DNA from: Neonectria sp. B-13
Lineage: Eukaryota > Ascomycota > Sordariomycetes > Hypocreales > Nectriaceae
Direction: 5' to 3'
Assembly (NCBI GenBank): GCA_002682825.1
Contig: NOKP01000048.1
Coordinates: 153,228-217,227 of the forward strand
Length of the DNA: 64,000 nucleotides
Shown here: piece after piece, positions 53,918 through 64,000 of the stretch
Layout of the letters: every line of letters starts with the position of its first letter
Numbering within the stretch: position 1 is the stretch's first letter
The notes under the pieces: model-generated
Databases searched by the model: none
Told to the model about the DNA's origin: nothing
The model's input: the letters and a program-made list of their open reading frames with translations, nothing else
Translations under genes and position numbers: made by a program

Positions 53918-56486
53918 ATGAAGCCCTCGTTATTCTTTTGCGCTGCTGCCCTGTCGGGCTTCAGCGAGGCTGCCAAACAGCCGGTGTACAAGGACAAGAA
54001 TGCCTCCATCGATGATCGTGTGGCGGACCTGCTCAAGCGCATGACTGTCAAGGAGAAGACGGCCCAATTGATCCAAGGCGACATGACCAACTTTCTCAAC
54101 ATTACCGATGGCACGGTCAACAAGACGGGCCTCAAGTGGAACATGGAGTACCGAGCCAATTCCCTATGGACCGGCCTGTATACCGAGATGGAGACGGTTC
54201 AGAAGGCCGCCCAGTTGGCACAAGACTACATGCTCGAGGAGACCGAGCTTGGTGAGCCCTCCGATACTTCTTAGTCCGAATCTCTTTATCCTAACTTTGC
54301 TAGGGATCCCTACATTCGTTCAATCTGAAGGCTTGCACGGTTTCCTTGCTCTGAACGCCACCATCTTCAATTCTCCCATCGGAATTGGCTGCTCTTTCAA
54401 CCCAGAGCTTGTCGAGAAGATGGGAAACATCATTGCCACAGAAGCCTTGGCTCTTGGCGTCAACCAGCTCTTCTCTCCTCAGGCCGACTTGGCCCGAGAA
54501 CTAAGATTTGGACGAGTGGAGGAGTGTTTTGGCGAGGATCCCTATCTGTAAGTCTATTGTTCACCACAATATCGACAATTATGTTAACATGCTTGTACAG
54601 GGTCGGAGAGATGGCTTACTCCTTTGTCAAGGGCCTTCAGGATGAAGGTGTCTCGGCGATGGTCAAGCACTATGTCAGTCGGGCCTCTGGCAGTTACCAT
54701 AATGCGCTAATCTAATTGAAACAGGCTGCATTCGCTTCCCCAGAACAGGGAATAAACACTGCCCCAGTTCACGGCGGCGAGCGGGAGTTAAGATCCCTGT
54801 ATCTGCCTCCATTCAAGCGGGCTATCATTGACAGCGGCGCTACCTCCATCATGTCGTCGTACAACTCATACGATGGTGTCCCAGTTGTCTCGGACGCCCA
54901 TCTTCTCAACGATATTCTACGAGAGGAATGGGGCTATGAGTACTACGTCATCTCCGACGCTGGTGGCACTGCTCGTCTCGCCAACACATTTTTCGTCTGT
55001 GAGATTGAGGATAATGAATGCATCACCCTTGAGGTATTTTTGACTTTATTCAAACACGCCAACCCAAACTAACGGTAAATAGGCTCTCCCTAATGGCAAC
55101 GATGTCGAGATGGGCGGTGGATACTGGAGCTACGAGATCATTCCCGAGTTGATTAAGTCGGGGAAACTCGACTCAAAGGTCCTGGACACAGCGGTTTCCC
55201 GTGTCCTTCGTTCCAAGTTCAAGATGGGCCTGTTTGAAAATCCCTATCCTGGCGTCCCTGCCAAGAAGATCTTTGACTACATCAACACCAAGAAGAACAA
55301 GCAGCTCGCTCGCAAACTCGATACCGAAAGCATCGTTCTCCTTGAGAACCACGACGACATCTTGCCTTTGAAGAAGAACGCCCATGTCGCTGTCATTGGC
55401 CCTATGGCACATGGATATGTCAACGTAAGTGTCTCTCAATACCACCCCAACGTACGATAATGCTAATTCTGGTTAAAGTATGGAGACTATGTCATCCACA
55501 CTGCCATGTCCCGTGGTGTTACTCCCCTAGACGGCATCAAGGCCGCTAGCAAGGGCAAAGTCACATATGCTAAGGGCTGTGAGCGCTGGTCCAACGATGA
55601 CTCCGGCTTTGACGAGGCTGTGGCCGCTGCCGAAGCTGCAGACGTGGCCGTCGTCGTCGTGGGAACTTGGTCGCGAGACCAGAACGAGCTCTGGGGCGGT
55701 CTTAATGCCACCACTGGCGAACACATTGATGTGAGCAACTTGGATCTTGTTGGCGCCATGCCCCGCCTAGTCCAGGCCATCATCGACACCGGAAAACCCA
55801 CGATTGTTGTATTCTCTTCTGGAAAGCCCGTCACCGAGCCGTGGATCTCAGAAGAGGCCGCTGCTCTCGTGCAGCAGTTCTATCAGTCCGAGCAGGGAGG
55901 ACACGCGCTGGCGGATATTCTGTACGGCAACGAAAACCCATCTGGGAAGCTCTCTGTCAGCTTCCCGTACGATGTCGGTACCCTTCCCATCTACTACGAC
56001 CACCTCAACTCAGCGCGCATGTGGCCCAACGCTGGCCGTGCGTACGAGAACGGCACCCTGAAGTTTGGAAGCAACTACGTCCTCGAGACCCCAACGGCAC
56101 TCTACGGCTTCGGGTACGGCCTGTCGTACAGCGAATTCGAGTTCTCCAAGCCCTCCGTCTCGAAGAAGAAGGTGTCCGCGTCCGACACGGTCACCGTCAC
56201 GGTGGACGTGACGAACAAGTCGAAGCGCGACGGCGCCGAGGTGGTGCAGCTCTACGTCAAGGATATGCTCGCGACCGTCGATGTGCCGCGGTTCCAGCTC
56301 AAGGGCTTCAAGAAGGTAGAGGTTAAGGCCGGCAAGACCAAGAAAGTCAAGATTGACCTAGCGGTTTCTGAGTGGGGCCTGTGGAACCGCAAGATGGAGT
56401 ATGTCGTTGAGCCTGGTGAGTTTACCGTGTATGTGGGCAACTCCAGCGAGAACTTCTTAGGCAATGTCACGGTTACCGTGGGGTAA
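53918..56486 (+). CDS. Secreted GH3 beta-glycosidase (glucosidase/xylosidase type)
   Basis: An extracellular family 3 glycoside hydrolase of 769 aa. Six inferred exons: 53918-54251, 54304-54547, 54601-54673, 54725-55033, 55083-55424 and 55479-56486; all introns are 49-54 bp. Signal peptide MKPSLFFCAAALSGFSEAAK. GH3 N-terminal barrel: DLLKRMTVKEKTAQLIQGD, SEGLHGF, ARELRFGRVEECFGEDPYL, VKHYAAFASPEQGINTAPVH; nucleophile in YYVISDAGG (D295). GH3 C-terminal domain: SIVLLENHDDILPL and VVVVGTWSRDQNE, then LYGFGYGLSYSEFEF leading into a fibronectin III-like domain (VTVTVDVTNKSKRDGAEVVQLYV). The barrel is of the large fungal GH3 group with a VISDAGG nucleophile motif. Substrate (beta-glucosides, beta-xylosides) cannot be fixed; pairing with an alpha-xylosidase suggests hemicellulose. 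Confidence 0.93.
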
Positions 56487-57491
56487 TTTTCAGTAGCATA
56501 TTCAGAGGATGATATGTTTTGTTCAGCCTAATTAGTTTAACCTTACACTTCTAGATCTGCCTTCATTGATGCCACAAAGGGTGAAAGTCACTGCTCTCTA
56601 AGGGTTGTTGCAATGTAGCCAGCCATTCATGCAATGCTCGTCTTGAGTTTCCCATCTTAATAAATGAATCACTCTCGCCATGTACTCAGAAAACTAGAGA
56701 AAAAATTCAGTACCTCTGAGTCCAATGTATCCCAGTAAATGACCAAATTTGTGCTATCATTATTTTGATTTAGTGGTGAGTCGTTCAGTGGAGGACGGAT
56801 AACCCGGTGTCTCTAATGAATCGAGCAAGGCATTCCAGAGCCTGAAACATGCTCACCCTGCCAATGTCTCAAGGTCTTCAATTTGGATCTAATAAGAACA
56901 CCGATTCCGAGTGATGAGTACAGCATTTCCTGGTTCTGATTGTTGATGATATCAGGTTAAAGATCTAGACTAGAGCACAACTCACACCGCCAATACCGAA
57001 TGTACCGTTCCAACGGCTCTACGTACCTCGAGCGCTAGCCAGATACGACATAGTCCCATTTCAGTCATTTCAGGGTTTGGGGGCAGCTGACATGTACCCA
57101 CCCACATAAGTATCTAAGTACTATCTGTGTTCCCCGTGCCCGGAGCGGTAAAATATAGTCCCGGGTTGCGGTCTCCTAATTGGACGGGCGCCAAAAATGT
57201 GGTCATGGGCTACGGGAAGGCGGGCAGCCTCGCTCCAGCTTCTCCTCGTCGTTACAGCACAACCGCGCAAAATAGCCATCGCCTCCTCTTCCAACGCGCC
57301 CTCGTCCCTTTGACGAAGCCTGGAGTCTCCGCGATCATTCTGATACAAGGGGACCCAAAGCCAAGCTCTCGACTCGTCGCCAGTAGCCCAAGGTCTCCTG
57401 GGCCCAAGCCCGCACCGGCTTGCTCCGGTCCTCTCCTCTCCGCCTACAATCGTCGCCCTCGCCTACTCTTCAATCTTACCACCCGCCCACC
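56487..57491. other. Intergenic region, no gene seen
   Basis: A 1-kb spacer, AT-rich in the first half (3' flank of GH3) and C-rich near the RXT2 start. No gene or repeat seen. Confidence 0.55.
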
Positions 57492-59129
57492 ATGGCGACA
57501 CAGCAGGTTCTCTTCTCGGAGACCATAGCGGGCATGAAAAAGGCTTTCAAAAGGAAGGCTTATGGTATGGTACTCCTCGATGCGACGTCGCAGAAGACAC
57601 ACCACTGACCTCCGTCGCGCCGCAGAGTCCGACTCCGATTCCGAAATCGACAACTACAGCAATCGAGGACACAAGCTCAAGAAGCGAGCTCGGTTTGCCC
57701 ACAAAGGGCAATTGGTACCGACCAACGGCCCAAGCTCCTATAGACAGGTACCGTTTGCACTCATGACGCCCGGCTCAGATGCCAGTTTTGCTGACCGAGA
57801 CGCAGTATGTCGAGTACGCTGGTGTTCGACGGCCGATCCTCCACCGCAACCCGCCCCTGATCGACGACGAGGGTTATGAAATCGATAGCGACGACGACGC
57901 CGATCGTCTTCACGAAGCCGAAACCCATGCATCAGAAATAAACCCCTACGCCAATATCCAACTAGAACGTACGTCACCAATGGAGCGCATCGATGACAAC
58001 AAACCTGACAGTAGCAGATCTCCTCGCTCCACTGACCTCAGCGACCGGTCTATCAACTCATCAAACCCTTTCGAAGCCGTTCACATCCAAAACCCTGACG
58101 AAACTCGTCGACCAGAGTTGTGATAACATGCGCAAAGAAAATCGTTCGTTGTGGCAGGTTAGGCATCTCCTGACCTCGCTATGTGGCGACTATACCTGGG
58201 TTCCGTGTAAAACGATGGTCAGGCCGTCAGATATTGATTTGTTCACGGACGATCACGTCGCTCGTCACCTCTTGAGTCTGTCAAGGGCCCATGCGACTGG
58301 ACCTCAGGAAGCCATGCTACCAGCAAGCATCAACGGCGGCGCACACGCTCCGAACGGCATCGAAACCGGACATCTTCTTGGTTCTGTAGACGAAGTGCAG
58401 CTATCAGATAAAGGCGCAACAGATGACGCAGACGTCTCCATGGGTGACGCTGACGTTGTCGCCCAGAATGGCTCTCGCCCAGAACACGGAACAATCCCAA
58501 ATGGAGAGACAAACGGCCCTGACTTGATTCCGACGATGAAGCAAGAGGATAGTGAAGGCAAATCAGGACCTGCGGGGGGTGAAAAGAAGTCCCAGCACCA
58601 TGTCGACGATGCCGTGAACCAGAAACCAGGTGGAGACAAGGGCCCAGGAGTGACGAGTCCAGCGCGAGTTGGTGAGGCCGAGGCAGTTTCCGATGCTCAC
58701 CACCTTAAAGAATTGAGCAACGGAGTCCCTGATGGAGCGGTCCCGCTGAGGGGACTGGAGCAATTATTTGTACATCCTATGTTCATTGCACCAACAGGCA
58801 CGAAGCCAGATCGGGATGTAGGACTGCCTGAGCAAGAGGCGGAGGACATTCGACGATTGCTTGCACTGTATGTACAGAAGCAGGAGGAGGTTTGTCGCGG
58901 AGCGAAGAAGCTGTTCCTAGGCCTTCTCCGAGCGGATAAGCTCCGAAAGAACGTGCTGCACTGGTCCAAAGCGGAGGCGCACTCGGGCCCCAACCGAGAC
59001 ATGTCGGACGGGGAGGATTGGTACGACATGGAGGAATGGGGACTGACGGAGGACCTTAAGAAGGGCCAGGACGAGGAAGAGGAAGATACCCAGACCACGG
59101 GCAAGAAGACGAGGAACCGTCGAACTTGA
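57492..59129 (+). CDS. rxt2: RXT2-like subunit of the Rpd3L histone deacetylase complex
   Basis: Predicted nuclear co-repressor subunit of 489 aa. Inferred exons: 57492-57564, 57626-57747, 57806-57968 and 58018-59129. Exons 1-3 spell the RXT2 N-terminal domain: MATQQVLFSETIAGMKKAFK, an acidic DSDSEIDNYSNRG stretch, basic KLKKRARFAHKGQ, YVEYAGVRRPILHRNPPLID, DEGYEIDSDDDADRLHEAE, INPYANIQLEHLLAPLTSA and TLSKPFTSKTLTKLV. After RKENRSLWQVRHLLTSLCGD the protein becomes low-complexity (Gly/Asp/Glu/Asn). The C-terminal part has LEQLFVHPMFIAP, helical IRRLLALYVQKQEEVCRGAK, and a WYDMEEWGL motif before an acidic/basic tail. The four exons are required to keep the conserved domain in frame. Confidence 0.9.
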
Positions 59130-60013
59130 GGCTGTCTTGTTTATTTTTGGTTTGCTTTAGCGTCCTTTTGGATGCCCAATGACGACGGCATAGGGCGAGG
59201 AGGATATGTATCATGAACCTGGAGGGATACACACACATAACATAACTTGTCAGGCGTTCGGCGTTGACCAGGCACGGTCAAGACGGGGTTAGAAGAGACC
59301 CGGAAAGAGGTGCGTTTGCGCCCACAGGGCACAGTACCTTAGGTTGTGCGTCCATAGACAAAACAATGAGTTCGTATTGCACCATGTGCAAGTCTGAAGA
59401 TGAGGTGGGTTTCACGGCCATTGCGTTGTGTTGAGTGACGGTGTGACGGTGTGACGGTGGTAGATCATGGATGTGGGAAATGGAAGAATCCCCGCAGCCA
59501 ACGCCCATTAAATCAGCTTGCCCACTTTCAGTGCACTTTGCGGGGGCGTGGAGTCTCAGCCCCAGACCGGCCCAGACGCTCTTCATCGTAGTCGACTAAT
59601 TACCCGTTGACGAGCGAAGTTGCGAAGTAGCAAGTACGGAATGTTAAGTAGTATTAACTATACTTGGTAATGAGAGTAATAATGCAAGGTACTTAATTGT
59701 GTAGGGTTTTGATGTCCCAGCGGCTGAGCCAGCCAGCCAGCACCTCCACTGCCACGTCCACTGGCCATGCTTAGAGCCTTAGCTTATGACGCGGGTGGGT
59801 TCCTTGGCTCCTTCCTTCTACCCTCTTCCATGTCTAGGTAACATGTGACAGCAGCTCTCCCCAACAAAGCTCTCACTTGCTTGCTCTTGCAGCTCTTGAT
59901 CACCCGTGACCCGTGCGTGAATCTGGTGCATCCGTCCGTGATCCGAAGTCGTTCTCCTCTCTTCTTTTTTTCATCTTCTCTCAATCAACCAACGCCACAC
60001 AATTGCATTCATC
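59130..60013. other. Intergenic region, no gene seen
   Basis: 3' flank of RXT2 and promoter of OPI3; the last 130 bp are pyrimidine-rich leader sequence. Nothing else supported. Confidence 0.55.
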
Positions 60014-60879
60014 ATGGCTTCCTTCGTGAACGACCTCGCCAAATACGTCGACTTCGACAAGCAGAGCTTGCTGGGTAAGTGGCTAGCTGGAGCTCCGTCG
60101 CTCGCTCGCTCCCCCCCGCCCTCTCTGGCCAGCTCTCCATCCTTGTGAAATGCATCTTCTCTGACCCGGAACATGTTGCTTCTCTCCAGTGTCTGCGTGT
60201 TCCATTGCCTTCAACCCACTCTTCTGGAAGTGAGTCCTGACTGTCGAGTCCCCCGCTCAGCAGGTCGCCTGTCATGCTAACCTCCCACTGTAGCATCGTC
60301 GCTCGCCAAGGTAGACACCGTGCTCGACCCCTCATCTCGGACGACGTCACAGCTAATCATTAATGCTTCAAAGAGTACCACAACAAACTCCTCACAAACC
60401 TCTTCGGTGGCCACTCCCGCGCAGCCTGTTACGCCCTCGCCGCCACCATTTTCTCCCTTGGCATGGTCCGCGATTTCGTATTCAAGAACGCCATTGCCGA
60501 GCAACCCTCACATCCGCTCCTCTTGACGCCCTACGTGCAGGCCGCCGCGCTAGTACTCTTCTTGACCGGAAATCTCCTGGTCGTCACGTCTACCTGGTCG
60601 CTCGGCATTACCGGCACCTTCCTCGGTGACTACTTTGGCTTCCTCATGGATGAGATGGTGACTGGCTTCCCCTTCAACGTGACCGGCGCTCCCATGTACT
60701 GGGGCTCCACCATGAGCTTCCTCGCCACTGCGCTTTACTACGGAAAGCCCGCTGGCCTCCTGCTGACCGTCTGGGTCTACATCGTCTATGTGGTTGCACT
60801 GCGCTTTGAGGACCCTTTCACCGCGGGTATCTACGCAAAGCGCGAGCAGGAGAGGGCTGCAGGCAAGAAGCAGAACTAA
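60014..60879 (+). CDS. opi3: Phospholipid methyltransferase, OPI3 type
   Basis: Catalyses the last two methylations from phosphatidyl-N-monomethylethanolamine to phosphatidylcholine at the ER; 207 aa, same size as yeast Opi3. Inferred exons: 60014-60074, 60190-60229, 60294-60310 and 60374-60879. Exon 3 is only 17 nt and encodes IVARQ, needed to join SIAFNPLFWN to EYHNKLLTNLFGG, which is a strongly conserved junction. Multiple hydrophobic segments follow (AACYALAATIFSLGMVRD, YVQAAALVLFLTGNLLVV). SAM-binding signatures are LGITGTFLGDYFGFLMDE and the PMYWGS motif. The C terminus, RFEDPFTAGIYAKREQERA, matches the family, ending in a lysine-containing KKQN. Membrane protein. Confidence 0.94.
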
Positions 60880-61708
60880 CGGGTTTCGCTTCTGCTCTTC
60901 CATGGATGGTGCACACGGTGAGACATCGCATCCACCCAATGCTTCCATGCCCATTGCATGGTGAGCACTCGGACTACAAGGGAATCCGCATATGAACCAA
61001 GGTGCATCAACAAGGAGTTCAAACGGGGAACTGTGCCTTTCAACAGGCTCAAGGGAGTTTCGGGAACACATTAAAACAGGTTATCGACATCAACCAGTCG
61101 AGGGTTACTCGGGAATTTCATTTTCAGACTTACACATTTTACACGCTACATCACTACTCACACAATGAAAAACTACATCATCAGGGGGAGCCCACACACA
61201 CATATCTTACCACTCACTAGACAGCAGCAGGCTTTCAACGTCCGCCGACATCTAGACCTAGCATCCTGTAACACTCATCCAGTCCGAGGAAACGACTAAG
61301 AACAGAGCACAAGACAGCGTTGGACAGACACGAATACTGAAGCACGAAGATACCTTGGGTCGCCGCACTTAGCCTCGGAGAAGGCCCTAGTTCAAGCGAG
61401 TAGCCACTTGTTCTTCTCGCTCTTTGCCTGACTAACCGCCAAACTACCTCAAACCAAGTTGAATGAGAGGCTTATACACACTTACAAGAAGAGGAGCTTC
61501 ATCACTGCATCTCATTGTACATAATCTAGCGCGCTTTCTAGCCCATCTAGTTCTCATCAGTTGATCTGAGAATCAATCCACTTTACACTCCAACGCCTCC
61601 AAACACCACAAGGATTCATGTTGAATTCCACATCCCATTTCTCGAGATCGCCGTCTCAGGACATCCAAAAGGTACTAGACGTTCGGTCAGGTCTGTAGGT
61701 GTATCTGT
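60880..61708. other. Convergent 3' intergenic region between opi3 and mes1
   Basis: No gene or repeat supported. Confidence 0.55.
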
Positions 61709-63840
61709 TTACTGCTTCGTAGCGGTTGAGCTCTCGTCCTTCTTCTCGGCAGTTGAGCTCTCATCCTTCTTCTCGGTAGTCGAACTCTCGCCCTGCTTCT
61801 CGGCTAGGCGGAGAGCCAGCTTCTTTTGCTTCTTCTGCTCCTTGGCCGCCTTCTTGGCAGCGGCCTTCTGGGCCTCGAGGGCCTTCTGTTTGCGGATTTC
61901 CTCACCGCCAAAGGCTTCCCGCCACTCCACGAGCTGCGAGGCAGGAATCTGGGTGAAGAGAAGCTTCGGCTCGCCGATGGCTTGGCCAGGCTTGACGATA
62001 TCGCCGGTCCAGGTCTCGGGGACGGAGATGAGATTGGGGCAGCCAATCTGCTTGAGGATTTCCTCAGAGGTAGAAGGCATGTATGGGTAAATGATGCTGG
62101 CGAGGAGTTGGAGGTGGTTGATGCCGACGCCGATGACAGCGGCGCAGCGCTCGGGCTCCTCGGCCAGAAGCTGGTTGTTGAGCTTACTGTCCTGGAGAAG
62201 CTTGTTGCCGAGAGATGAGATGTGCATGACGGTAGCCAGACCGGCGCGCAGCTTAATAGCCTCGAGGTTGGAGATGTAGGTCTTGAGTGCCTCGTTGGTC
62301 TCCTTCTTGTGCTCCTCGATGCGCTCATCTGTGTACTTGGTGTAGTCCGGAACCTTGCCATCCAACTTGGCCTGGCAGAACTTGAGGATTCGCTGGTTCA
62401 GGTTGCCAAGGTTCTTGAGAAGGTCGTTGTTGTTTGAGTCGATGAATTCCTGCCACTTGAATTCAGAATCGGAAGACTCGGGGCGTCGGGAAAGGAGGTA
62501 GTATCGCCAGACATCGGGGTCGATGCCAGTGTCCTTGGCGGTATTTCCGAAGACGCCAACGCCCTTGGACTTGCTGAACTTTCCACCCTCGTAGTTGAGG
62601 TATTCCGTGGTGGACAGCTTGTGGACCTGGGTCCAGGAGCCACCAGCTCCGAGTTGAGAGGCAGGGAAGATGATGGTGTGGAAACTGATTTATCTCAATG
62701 TTAGCATGAACTACTAATGGCTTCAATTGGTGCCACCAATTATTGCCTGGTGCGAGACACTTGTCACGGATGTTGTGGCGGTGGCGTGAAGGTCAATACT
62801 CACGGGATGTTGTCCTTGCCCATGAACTGGTAGAGCTTCACATTCTTGGGGTTCTTCCACCACTTCTCCCAATTGTTACCAGCCAAATCATCGCCGTCTG
62901 TGTAGCCCTTGGTGATGGACATGTATCCAATGCAGGCATCAAACCATACATAGAAGACCTTGTTGGCGTACTCCTCGTCGTCCAGGCCTTCGAGGCCCTT
63001 GGGGATAGGGACACCCCACTTGAGATCTCGAGTGATGCCGCGGGGGAGCAGGCCTTTGTCGATCCAAGCCTGCGTCACCGCGGTACAGTTAGGACTCCAC
63101 TCTCCCTCCTTGCTGCTCTTCTTAAACCAGGCAACCAACTCGTCCTTGAGCGCATCCAGCTTCAGGAAGAGATGTTTCGTCTTTCGCTTCTCGGGGGAGG
63201 CGCCGTCGAGCTTGCACCGGGGGTTGATGAGCCAGCCAGTAGCCTTGGCCTCAACGTGGTCCTCGTCGTCGTCGGCAGTGTTGGGCTCCTTCTCGGGCTC
63301 GAAGGCGTCGAGCAGACCACCGCAGGCGTCACACTGATCTCCACGGGCACCGAGGTCGTGGCAGATGCTGCATTCTCCCTCGACGAAGCGGTCGGCAAGG
63401 AACTTGGAGTGGCCGGGGGTGGGGCAGAAGGGCTGGGTGGTCTCGCGCTCGTCGATGTAGTTGTTCTTCCACAGGTCGATGAAGACCTGCTGGACGATCT
63501 GGGTCTGCTGGGCGGTCGGGGTTCGGCCGAAAACGTCAAAGTCGATGCGGAACCAGTCGTAGATGCCCTTGTGGAGGGCGTGGTACTTGGCGCAGAGGGC
63601 GGCGGGCTCGAGACCCTCCTCGAGGGCCTTGGTCTCGGTGGCAGTGCCGTACTCGTCGGAGCCGCAGATGTAGAGAGTGTTGTAGCCGCGGGCCTTGCAG
63701 AAGCGCGCGAAGACGTCGGCGGAGAGGACGCTGCCGATGATGTTTCCCAGGTGGGGGACGTTGTTCACGTAAGGGAGGGCGCTGGTGATGAGGATGTTGC
63801 GCTTGCCCTCTTCAGGGAGCACGGGTCCCGAGGAAGCCAT
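61709..63840 (-). CDS. mes1: Methionyl-tRNA synthetase, cytosolic
   Basis: Charges tRNA-Met; class I synthetase, 670 aa. Two exons: 63840-62804 and 62684-61709, separated by a 119-bp intron (phase 2). The Rossmann fold starts ILITSALPYVNNVPHLGN with the HIGH equivalent PHLG (29-32). The zinc-knuckle connective peptide has CSICHDLGARGDQCDAC. KFSKSKG (381-387) is the KMSKS loop. The anticodon-binding helical domain has the usual FIDSNNNDLLKNLGNLNQR. The C terminus is lysine-rich, ending in three 9-residue repeats, without an EMAP/Arc1p-like domain. The frame stays open upstream to an ATG at 63966, which would add a basic 42-residue extension. The start at 63840 has good context and fits homologues best. 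Confidence 0.95.
61712..61792 (-). repeat. Three 27-bp repeats encoding the synthetase C-terminal tail
   Basis: Units GESSTTEKK, DESSTAEKK and DESSTATKQ at the extreme C terminus of methionyl-tRNA synthetase, mirrored as near-identical 27-bp DNA units. Confidence 0.8.
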
Positions 63841-64000
63841 GGTTGAGGTGGGGACAATCAATTGCTTTTGATGGCGAGGTTTCTTGCTTGTCGGGGATCG
63901 TGAGGAGGTGTATCTTCCGGGTGAAAATGTTCGTAGATTATATCGGTGGTTGTTTTGGTGAGTCACGCAGGCTGTGAGTCGTTCGCCCTTGGGTCAAAAT

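Noticed and set aside
62743..63846. A 367-codon open frame antisense to methionyl-tRNA synthetase
   Set aside because: Low-complexity Val/Gly/Leu-rich product, no recognisable motif, and it is the mirror of GC-rich third positions of a well-conserved gene on the other strand.

Overview
This is chromosomal DNA of a filamentous ascomycete, most likely Sordariomycetes. Genes carry one to five short introns (about 48 to 125 bp, GT..AG, often CTAAC/CTAAT branch sites). The gene set includes nitrite reductase with a C-terminal Rieske domain, an SREBP with a DUF2014-type tail, RXT2, and an Ndt80-like GlcNAc regulator. The species cannot be named from sequence alone. I see 21 protein-coding genes, no rRNA or convincing tRNA, no intact transposon and no CRISPR. 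All exon boundaries are inferred from splice signals, frame continuity and family conservation. || Region 1-13.3 kb: the 3' part of a GMC oxidoreductase, a neutral ceramidase, a long AT-rich gene-free stretch, two head-to-head genes for secreted proteins with related C-terminal beta-sandwich-like domains, a secreted berberine-bridge-type flavin oxidase, and a small putative mitochondrial membrane protein. This looks like a secretome/accessory segment. || Region 13.5-35.2 kb: housekeeping and regulatory genes. They are an Srs2-type anti-recombinase helicase, a fungal single-pass membrane protein, an SREBP with a long repeat-bearing leader, nitrite reductase (niiA) with NirA-like and GATA sites in its promoter, the ESCRT-II subunit Vps25, and a multi-BRCT Brc1/Rtt107 protein. 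|| Region 36-49.6 kb: the highlight, an N-acetylglucosamine (GlcNAc) utilisation cluster. It holds a divergent hexokinase (hxk3, predicted GlcNAc kinase), GlcNAc-6-P deaminase (dam1), the Ndt80-like regulator RON1, GlcNAc-6-P deacetylase (dac1), and an Ngs1/NAG3-type fusion of a GH3 domain to a GNAT acetyltransferase. The GH3 half appears to lack its normal catalytic residues, which fits a sensor role. Kinase, deacetylase and deaminase together turn cytosolic GlcNAc into fructose-6-P; RON1 and the GH3-GNAT protein are the likely control layer. No transporter is present in the cluster. || Region 50-56.5 kb: a divergent glycosidase pair, an intracellular GH31 alpha-xylosidase and a secreted GH3 enzyme. 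|| Region 57.5-64 kb: housekeeping genes RXT2 (Rpd3L histone deacetylase complex), OPI3 (phospholipid methyltransferase, with a 17-nt exon) and cytosolic methionyl-tRNA synthetase.
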